Assembly: GCA_013287235.1 (NCBI GenBank)
Contig: JABDEF010000044.1
Location: 1-12,479 of the forward strand
DNA length: 12,479 bases
DNA from: Gammaproteobacteria bacterium
Lineage (GTDB): Bacteria; Pseudomonadota; Gammaproteobacteria; DSM-16500
Direction: 5' to 3'
Shown: piece after piece, positions 6,728 through 12,479 of the stretch
Layout of the letters: each line of letters opens with the position of its first letter
Numbering within the stretch: position 1 is the first letter of the stretch
Made by a program: the position numbers and the translations under genes
Notes under the pieces: model-generated
The model's database searches: none
Seen by the model: only the letters and a program-made list of their open reading frames with translations
What the model was told of the DNA's origin: nothing

Positions 6728-8032
6728 ATGCAAACAAATGTGATTGCAGTAGAAGCAACCGTTGAAAAATCAGACCATACGGTACTCAGTTGGTTTGTGA
6801 CAGTCACAGCTTCATTATTTTTCTTTTATACATTTATTCAATTAAATATTTTCAACGCCATAGACAAAGAGCTCATGCAAACATTCCACTTGAATGCAAC
6901 GGCGCTTGGTAATTTGGGTTCTATCTATTTTTATGCAGATGCATTATTTCTGTTGCCGGCGGGATTGTTATTAGATCGATTCTCAACGAAAAAAATGCTT
7001 TTATTTTTGGTTTTTATCACCATCATCGGCACATTCTTGTTTGCGATCGCGACGGATTATTTCTTAGCCGCGTTTGCTCGGTTTCTGATAGGTGCTGCTG
7101 CTGCATTTAGTTTTTTAAGTTGCATACGTATTGCTTCTCGCTGGTTTCCTGCACGAAAGATGGCTTTGGTGAGTGGGGTTATTGTGACGATGGCAATGTT
7201 AGGCGGATTGGTTGCGCAAACACCCATGGCATTATTGTCAAGCGCCATCGGTTGGCGACAAGCGATGCTTCTGGATGCAGGATTGGGTATTATCATTTTT
7301 ATTGCAATTTTAAGTATTGTACAAAACTATCCGCCAGGCAGTCAGGATAAAATGCAAGCGGATCGAGCGCATCTTAAAAATTTAGGATTACGTCAAAGTA
7401 TTCAATTGGTTGTGTTAAATCCACAGAATTGGCTTGGCGGGATTTATACGTCTTTGATGAATTTACCCGTATTTTTATTAGGCGCCATTTGGGGAATACA
7501 TTATTTAACGGAAGTACATCATGTGACACTGCTGGAAGCGTCTTATGCAACAACCATCTTTTTTGTCGGTGTGATTTTAGGATGTCCTGTTTTCGGATGG
7601 ATTTCGGATCATATAGGGCGTCGTGTTTTGCCCATGATTCTGGGTGCCGTTATTTCTTTTGCTGTCATTTTATATTTAATGTATATGCCAGATTTATCTT
7701 TAATCTCTATTATGATTTTATTTTTCTTGATTGGGTTTGTGACAAGTTCGCAAGTGTTAAGTTATCCTTTGATTGCGGAATTAAATCCCCCTGCTTTAAC
7801 AAGTACGGCGATTAGTATAGTTTCTATCACTATTATGATGGGCGGTGTGATTTTTCAACCGTTATTCGGTTGGATCATGTCATTGGGTTGGGATGGCGCA
7901 ATGATGGATGGTGCTCCCATTTATTCTTCTCAAAATTTATTGCTTGCCATGTGGATTATCCCGATTGCATTTGTGGTAGGATTTTCCATGACGTTTTTAA
8001 TGAAAGAAACAAATTGTGAGCCAAAAAAATAA
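6728..8032 (+). CDS. MFS transporter, probable nucleoside or metabolite importer
   Basis: This is a major facilitator superfamily inner-membrane transporter of 434 residues with about 12 membrane segments in two halves. The cytoplasmic MFS motif A appears in both halves: GLLLDRFSTKK at about 79-89 and GWISDHIGRR at about 290-299. The stretches ALGNLGSIYFYADALFLLPAG and NPQNWLGGIYTSLMNLPVF resemble the Legionella/Francisella Pht-type MFS family, whose members import amino acids or, for PhtC/PhtD, pyrimidine nucleosides. The substrate cannot be read from the sequence. The stop codon directly adjoins the start of phosphopentomutase and a purine nucleoside phosphorylase lies upstream, so a nucleoside is the best guess. 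The start is supported by AAGGGAG at 6711-6717, 10 nt before the ATG. No convincing promoter was found between the MITE-like element and the gene. Confidence 0.9.
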   Translation: MQTNVIAVEATVEKSDHTVLSWFVTVTASLFFFYTFIQLNIFNAIDKELMQTFHLNATALGNLGSIYFYADALFLLPAGLLLDRFSTKKMLLFLVFITIIGTFLFAIATDYFLAAFARFLIGAAAAFSFLSCIRIASRWFPARKMALVSGVIVTMAMLGGLVAQTPMALLSSAIGWRQAMLLDAGLGIIIFIAILSIVQNYPPGSQDKMQADRAHLKNLGLRQSIQLVVLNPQNWLGGIYTSLMNLPVFLLGAIWGIHYLTEVHHVTLLEASYATTIFFVGVILGCPVFGWISDHIGRRVLPMILGAVISFAVILYLMYMPDLSLISIMILFFLIGFVTSSQVLSYPLIAELNPPALTSTAISIVSITIMMGGVIFQPLFGWIMSLGWDGAMMDGAPIYSSQNLLLAMWIIPIAFVVGFSMTFLMKETNCEPKK

Positions 8033-9247
8033 ATGCGAGCCTTTATCATTCTCTTAGATTCTTTTGGCATTGGTGCAACCAGTGATGCGCATCAGTATGG
8101 TGATGTGGGCGCGAATACGTTATTGCATGTGGGAGAATATTGTGCCAAAGGACTTGCTGATCAAAAAGGCATACGACAAGGTCCGCTTTCTTTACCGAAT
8201 TTCACGCGTTTAGGGATAAATGCAGCGACCATTTTGAGTTGCGGACAACCGGTTCCCGGTTTAGCAACGAATGTTCCAATTCTTGGGCTTTATGGTTATG
8301 CGGAAGAAAAAAGTTTTGGTAAAGATACGCCTTCCGGTCATTGGGAAATTGCCGGTGTGCCTGCTTTATTTGATTGGGGATATTTTCCACCGGAATATCC
8401 GAGTTTCCCTGAGGAATTGTTAGAGGCATTCATCAAACGTGCAAAACTCCCTGGCGTGTTGGGGAATAAACATGCATCTGGCACAGAAATCATTGCAGAA
8501 TTAGGCGAAGAACATGAAAAAACCGGTAAGCCGATTGTTTACACATCAGCCGATAGTGTTTTTCAAATTGCGGCGCATGAAAAAAGTTTTGGATTAGAAA
8601 AATTGTATGAAGTGTGTGTCATCGCGCGTGATTTAGTCAATCCTTACAACGTAGGGCGCGTGATTGCAAGACCTTTTATCGGTACACCGGGTGCTTATCA
8701 ACGCACATTTAATCGAAGAGATTATTCTGTCCCACCACCTGAACCCACTTTATTAGATAAATTAGTGGAAAGCGGGCATGAAGTGATTGCGATTGGAAAA
8801 GTTTCTGATATTTATGCACATCGTGGTATTTCAAAATCTGTCAAAGCCGATGGGAATATGGCATTGTTTGATGCATTTTTAAATGAAATTAAAACGGCTA
8901 AAGACGGCAGTTTAGTGTTTGTCAATTTAGTGGATTTCGATATGTTGTATGGTCACAGGCGTGATGTGATGGGCTATGCAAAAGCCTTAGAGGATTTTGA
9001 TGCGCGTTTACCTGAGTGTGAAAAATTATTAAAACCAGACGATTTGGTGATTATTACAGCAGATCATGGCTGTGATCCTACCTGGAAAGGCACAGATCAT
9101 ACACGGGAAAGAATTCCTGTGATTGCATTTGGTCCAAACATTGCTCACGGTTCAATCGGTCAACGCGAAACTTTCGCAGATATTGGTCAAACTATCGCAA
9201 AACATTTGAACATCTCACCCCTGGCTTCTGGAAAATCATTTCTGTGA
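8033..9247 (+). CDS. deoB: Phosphopentomutase
   Basis: DeoB converts (deoxy)ribose 1-phosphate to the 5-phosphate, linking nucleoside phosphorolysis to the pentose phosphate pathway and deoxyribose-phosphate aldolase. The 404-residue product has the usual length and all the alkaline-phosphatase-superfamily metal sites: Asp9 (ILLDSFGIG), Thr99 in [10 protein letters not shown] (the phospho-acceptor), Asp303 and His308 in [11 protein letters not shown], Asp344/His345 in TADHG and His356 in TDHTRE. The cap-domain signature [17 protein letters not shown] is present at about 145-161, as is [14 protein letters not shown]. The ATG begins at the base after the transporter stop, with only a weak GTGAG upstream, so translation is probably coupled to the transporter. 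The phosphorylase about 1.65 kb upstream makes its substrate. I see no terminator in the 88 nt that follow. Confidence 0.97.
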   Translation: MRAFIILLDSFGIGATSDAHQYGDVGANTLLHVGEYCAKGLADQKGIRQGPLSLPNFTRLGINAATILSCGQPVPGLATNVPILGLYGYAEEKSFGKDTPSGHWEIAGVPALFDWGYFPPEYPSFPEELLEAFIKRAKLPGVLGNKHASGTEIIAELGEEHEKTGKPIVYTSADSVFQIAAHEKSFGLEKLYEVCVIARDLVNPYNVGRVIARPFIGTPGAYQRTFNRRDYSVPPPEPTLLDKLVESGHEVIAIGKVSDIYAHRGISKSVKADGNMALFDAFLNEIKTAKDGSLVFVNLVDFDMLYGHRRDVMGYAKALEDFDARLPECEKLLKPDDLVIITADHGCDPTWKGTDHTRERIPVIAFGPNIAHGSIGQRETFADIGQTIAKHLNISPLASGKSFL

Positions 9248-9335
9248 AACTTGAGATTTAATTTGAAATACGATAAATTGTGCATAGTCCACAAATTATA
9301 GTTCATATTATACTCAACGAGAGGAGGGTGTGGTG

Positions 9336-11150
9336 ATGGATACTCGACACGATGATGAATACCTCGATTTTGAGGATTTACAAAAGCTAAATAATAATGA
9401 AACCGGTGAAAAGCGACGTTTTTTATCGGTAATGCAAGGTACATTTGCCCCAGAAGGTTCTGAAAGTCATCCAAATAAAAAGTTTTCTGATCTTTCCTAT
9501 GAAAATCGTGCACAGACGGCAGTGTTTAAACAAATTGCTTATCAAAAGAAATTTATTGTCTCAAATTGGGAAAAAAGCGGCAAAAAAACAAATCCGATGT
9601 TCAACCAATTTGTGTTGAAAGAATGGGGTGTTTATCGAATATTAAGCAAAGATTCAATAAAAATATTGCTCTATACTATCGATAGCAAAAGCTTGCTGAT
9701 GCACGTCAATCAATGTGCTGAGAGTGCTTCCACCGATAAGCGCATCAAAACGATACAAGATTTTCAGAACCAATTAAAAGATTCTTTAAATGTGTTATGC
9801 CAGTCTCATAAAAAAACTAAAGCGACGTCTGAAAAAACAGATGAAGAAGAAGTCAAAAATTTTAAGCGGTTTGTAAAAGAAAAAAAAGAGGAAGTGTTAA
9901 AGTGTTGGGAAACATTAAAAGTTGAAAGAGCTTTGATAAAAAAGCAATATGAAGAGGATGAAAGGAAAGAAGAGATTCCTTTAGAGACAAGGTACTTAAC
10001 GCACAATGATTTCTTGTTTAGGCATTTATTGTTTTTTACCATGGGTGATTTTGATGTAGAAAAAAAGAGTGATAAATATGTCGAACTCTCTTATGTTTTC
10101 GAGGAGATAGATGCGGAAGAACTTGTTAAAAAAATGGAAGAATTTATTAAGCATTATTTAGCAAGCGATAGTACTTTCTTACCTCAAGTTTTCCAGTCAC
10201 GATTTAAAGAATACATTGATAAGCTTAATTCAAAAAAAGGGCTGCCAAAGCAGGATGAAGTTAAAGAAATAACATTGATCGACCCAAAAAGCCCTAAAAA
10301 AACGGTCGAGATTCCAGAAAAAAAAGATGAAGAATTTGAAAAATTTAAGAAAATCGTAGAAGAAAAAAAAGCGCTTGTTTTAAAAGTATGGCAGAGCATG
10401 CAGTCTGTAAGAGCAGGGATAGAAAAAGAATATGAAGAGTATTTAAGAAAAGAATATAAAAAAAATCAAGAAAATATTTTTGAAGCGGAGCACATATGGA
10501 TAGAAATACAAAAGGAAAAAAATTTAAAGCAAAAATATCTTGAGTCTGAAGTAGATTTTAAACGACTATTGCTTTTAAACATGGGAAATATTTCTGAGAA
10601 CGAAAGTTTAGAACTAGTCATGAAAATGGATTCGGGTGAATTGGTTAAACGGATGGATGATTTCATTGATTTTTATTTTTCAAATAACGGAACACTTTCC
10701 ATTAAAAATTTTCAAGCAAGCTTTAAAAATTACATTTTTGAGCTCAATAAGGGGAATAAAAATCCACTCATTCAGCCACCAAAACCTATTATTATTGAAC
10801 CTGAAAAAAAACCAGAAGCAGTAAAAGAAGTGCATCAAAACGCGTGGCAGAGTTTTTTTCAGTGGTTGAAGGGGTGTTTGAGGGAGGTGAAAGAAAAATT
10901 CAATCAATATTTTTGTGCGTGTTTTGGATCCGAGATGGAAGTGCAAGAGGAAAAGCCGCGAGTATCAAAATCTAATGTGAAAAAAACCTCGAGTTCTGAT
11001 AGAATACTTGGGGGGCAAATCGGATTTAAAACATTCGATAATGCAGGTTTAATACCAGAGATGGGTGTGACTCGAGAACTTTTTCCAACTGAACAGAAAG
11101 AATCTAAACGTGAATTGACATATGCTGCAGGATTAGAGAATAGAAATTAA
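9336..11150 (+). CDS. Hypothetical Lys/Glu-rich protein with triplicated internal repeat
   Basis: I do not recognise this 604-residue protein. A domain recurs inside it. Copy B (about 176-298) and copy C (about 336-472) clearly align: FKRFVKEKKEEVLKCWETLK with FKKIVEEKKALVLKVWQSMQ, then LLFFTMGD with LLLLNMGN, then AEELVKKMEEFI with SGELVKRMDDFI, then FQSRFKEYIDKLN with FQASFKNYIFELN. A degenerate copy A (about 64-155) shows FKQIAYQKKFIVSNWE, then ILLYTID, then FQNQLKDSLNVL. Charged linkers join the copies. After a proline-rich hinge (about 478-494) comes an amphipathic segment, AWQSFFQWLKGCLREV, and a cysteine cluster FCACFG (about 526-531), then a polar tail. No signal peptide or membrane span is seen. 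The ATG at 9336 is preferred over the GTGs at 9330 and 9333 because AGGAGGG (9322-9328) is 7 nt upstream. A -10-like TATACT lies at 9309-9314, without a good -35. A secreted effector role is an inference from style and neighbours. Confidence 0.88.
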   Translation: MDTRHDDEYLDFEDLQKLNNNETGEKRRFLSVMQGTFAPEGSESHPNKKFSDLSYENRAQTAVFKQIAYQKKFIVSNWEKSGKKTNPMFNQFVLKEWGVYRILSKDSIKILLYTIDSKSLLMHVNQCAESASTDKRIKTIQDFQNQLKDSLNVLCQSHKKTKATSEKTDEEEVKNFKRFVKEKKEEVLKCWETLKVERALIKKQYEEDERKEEIPLETRYLTHNDFLFRHLLFFTMGDFDVEKKSDKYVELSYVFEEIDAEELVKKMEEFIKHYLASDSTFLPQVFQSRFKEYIDKLNSKKGLPKQDEVKEITLIDPKSPKKTVEIPEKKDEEFEKFKKIVEEKKALVLKVWQSMQSVRAGIEKEYEEYLRKEYKKNQENIFEAEHIWIEIQKEKNLKQKYLESEVDFKRLLLLNMGNISENESLELVMKMDSGELVKRMDDFIDFYFSNNGTLSIKNFQASFKNYIFELNKGNKNPLIQPPKPIIIEPEKKPEAVKEVHQNAWQSFFQWLKGCLREVKEKFNQYFCACFGSEMEVQEEKPRVSKSNVKKTSSSDRILGGQIGFKTFDNAGLIPEMGVTRELFPTEQKESKRELTYAAGLENRN

Positions 11151-11153
11151 TTT

Positions 11154-12479
11154 ATGCTAAGAAAAACGGACTTTTCAAAATTAGCTCAGAATAAAGATAA
11201 ATCATTAGGAAAAAAATTTTCTTTGTTTACGCCCGATGATAAAGGAATTCGTTATAAGGGGAGAAAATCACTTGGCCCATTTTTAAAGCAAGATAAACAA
11301 GGGAAATCACAAAAACGTTATTATATCGCGCCACATCATAGGATTGCGTATTTTGCGTTAGAGATCTTACAATATTTAGGGGTGAATACCCCTAAAGCAA
11401 GAATGGTGATGATTCCAGACGAAAATACGAAAAAACCGCATTCTTATATTGCCACAAAAGAAATTTCCAATTATATCCCTATGGCAGGTATCACTACCAA
11501 TGAGTGGGAAAACCAATATCCAAATGAAACAATTGAATCGTCAGAAGAAAAATGCGAAAAATCTGAAGTATCCGATACCAAACAAGACCAATCTGCATTA
11601 ACTGTCATGCGCAAAAAATACGAATTAGATGTGCATCTTCAATTGTTTTTTGATGTTGAAGAAAAAAAACAATATCGCATCAGCGGAAATTTTTTTGCAT
11701 TGGATTTACTCTTTACATTGGTTGCAGACTATGATGCCATGGCGGATACAAATTTTGGATTTGTCATACGCGGGAATCGCGCATTCGCGGTTGCTATCGA
11801 TAAAGATCAAGTATCCTTCGATAAGCATTCATATGATACACTTTGTCGAGAAGTGGATTCACGTATTTACCAATGTTGTGATCCAAAAGAACATGTTGTG
11901 GTGGATTTATTCCGGCATCGAGAGCGGGAACAATTATTGAGTGTGCTTTATAAATTGCAACAAGGGTTGATACCGGATAAAAAAACGCAACAATGTATCT
12001 TCGATCAAATATTTTCGAATATGAGAATTAAAAATACTGAGGCTTTAGAAAAATTTCCCTTTATCGAAAAGTGCGAAAATTTTAAAAAAGCAGCGCAATC
12101 CACTTTAGACTTTTACGAAAATTTTTTAGGAAAAAAATATTTAAAAGCTTTTGCCTATCGAGAAGGTTTACGTTATCAAATTGCCGATAAGGTATTAGAT
12201 AAATTTGATTTCAAAAATTCAACAGCGAGTTTCAATTTTGTGCGTGAGATCATCGTCGAAGATTTGCGAGGTCCTTATTATAAAGCCCATTTTCATCGAA
12301 AATATCCGCTACCCAATAATTTTATCAGCGGTGCCCACTGGGAATTCAGCCAAACACGCGAATGTTTAGGAACTGCGGACTTGACCAATCGAGCATTGAT
12401 TTTTGATATTGCGAGCGCTGTCAAAAAAGAATTCAACTTACCTTATAAGTTTCCCCATCGTTTCTTTCATTGGGTATTG
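11154..12479 (+). CDS. Hypothetical protein with kinase-like motifs (3' end outside window)
   Basis: Reading from the ATG at 11154 gives 442 codons without a stop up to the last base, so this is a real gene cut by the window edge. It starts 3 nt after the stop of the 604-residue protein; its ribosome binding site is weak (AGAGAA near 11135), so the pair is probably cotranscribed. The family is not recognised. The pattern suggests a HipA- or PI-kinase-like fold. IAPHHRIAYFALEILQYLGVNTPKARMV (about 58-84) is followed by SYIATKEI with Lys102 as a candidate nucleotide-binding lysine, then a polar acidic insert (about 117-148). ADYDAMADTNFGF (about 191-203) resembles a catalytic loop with Asp192/Asp194 and Asn200, and AIDKD (about 214-218) resembles the metal-binding Asp. 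No signal peptide or membrane span is visible. Legionellales encode many effectors of this kind. Coding status is confident; kinase activity is only a hypothesis. Confidence 0.85.
   Translation, partial: MLRKTDFSKLAQNKDKSLGKKFSLFTPDDKGIRYKGRKSLGPFLKQDKQGKSQKRYYIAPHHRIAYFALEILQYLGVNTPKARMVMIPDENTKKPHSYIATKEISNYIPMAGITTNEWENQYPNETIESSEEKCEKSEVSDTKQDQSALTVMRKKYELDVHLQLFFDVEEKKQYRISGNFFALDLLFTLVADYDAMADTNFGFVIRGNRAFAVAIDKDQVSFDKHSYDTLCREVDSRIYQCCDPKEHVVVDLFRHREREQLLSVLYKLQQGLIPDKKTQQCIFDQIFSNMRIKNTEALEKFPFIEKCENFKKAAQSTLDFYENFLGKKYLKAFAYREGLRYQIADKVLDKFDFKNSTASFNFVREIIVEDLRGPYYKAHFHRKYPLPNNFISGAHWEFSQTRECLGTADLTNRALIFDIASAVKKEFNLPYKFPHRFFHWVL

Noticed and set aside
9248..9335. Search for a full promoter or PmrA-like box before the repeat-protein gene
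   Set aside because: Only a -10-like TATACT at 9309-9314 is present; no -35 at 16-18 nt and no convincing direct repeat of a regulator site was found.
9187..9513. Minus-strand ORF of 108 codons across the deoB 3' end and the next gene
   Set aside because: It overlaps deoB and the start of the repeat protein in antisense, and no start signal is visible. The intergenic part is better explained as the leader of the repeat-protein gene.
11629..11940. Plus-strand ORF of 103 codons
   Set aside because: It is a shifted-frame shadow of the long open frame that begins at 11154 and continues to the window edge.

Overview
The window looks like chromosomal DNA of a low-GC gammaproteobacterium. Housekeeping proteins resemble their gammaproteobacterial counterparts. 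Three genes encode large, lysine/glutamate-rich, coiled-coil or kinase-like proteins of no recognised family, of the kind seen as candidate secreted effectors in intracellular Legionellales (Legionella, Coxiella, Rickettsiella, Aquicella relatives). The Legionellales placement is an inference from protein style, gene content and the dispersed palindromic repeats; there is no rRNA or other phylogenetic marker here.

Left part (1-4048, + strand): the 3' half of a transketolase gene, then glyceraldehyde-3-phosphate dehydrogenase, a DUF47/PhoU-like protein and a Pit-type phosphate permease. The last three are packed 2 and 10 nt apart and look like one transcription unit. It couples central carbon metabolism to uptake of inorganic phosphate, which is a substrate of GAPDH.

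Middle (4049-5549): a convergent intergenic inverted repeat, then a minus-strand gene for a 403-residue coiled-coil/membrane protein with its own promoter, then a divergent intergenic region. That region holds a repeat-family hairpin, a good sigma70 promoter for the next gene, and a perfect 22-bp palindrome over the predicted transcription start.

Nucleoside salvage block (5559-9247, + strand): a trimeric-type purine nucleoside phosphorylase, a 344-bp spacer, an MFS transporter and phosphopentomutase. The transporter stop and the deoB start are directly adjacent. Together they would import nucleosides, phosphorolyse them and send (deoxy)ribose phosphate into the pentose phosphate pathway, where transketolase acts. 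The spacer holds a 15-bp-arm hairpin and a MITE-like element with 20-bp terminal inverted repeats, CTAG at both ends and a second palindromic repeat nested inside.

Right part (9336-12479, + strand): two adjacent genes 3 nt apart. The first encodes a 604-residue protein built from two clear and one degenerate copies of an internal repeat, with a cysteine-containing C-terminal helix. The second is open at the window edge (442 codons visible, no stop) and has a motif pattern reminiscent of HipA/PI-kinase-like folds. These two and the 403-residue minus-strand protein are the most novel content. No tRNA, rRNA, CRISPR array, integrase or transposase gene was seen.
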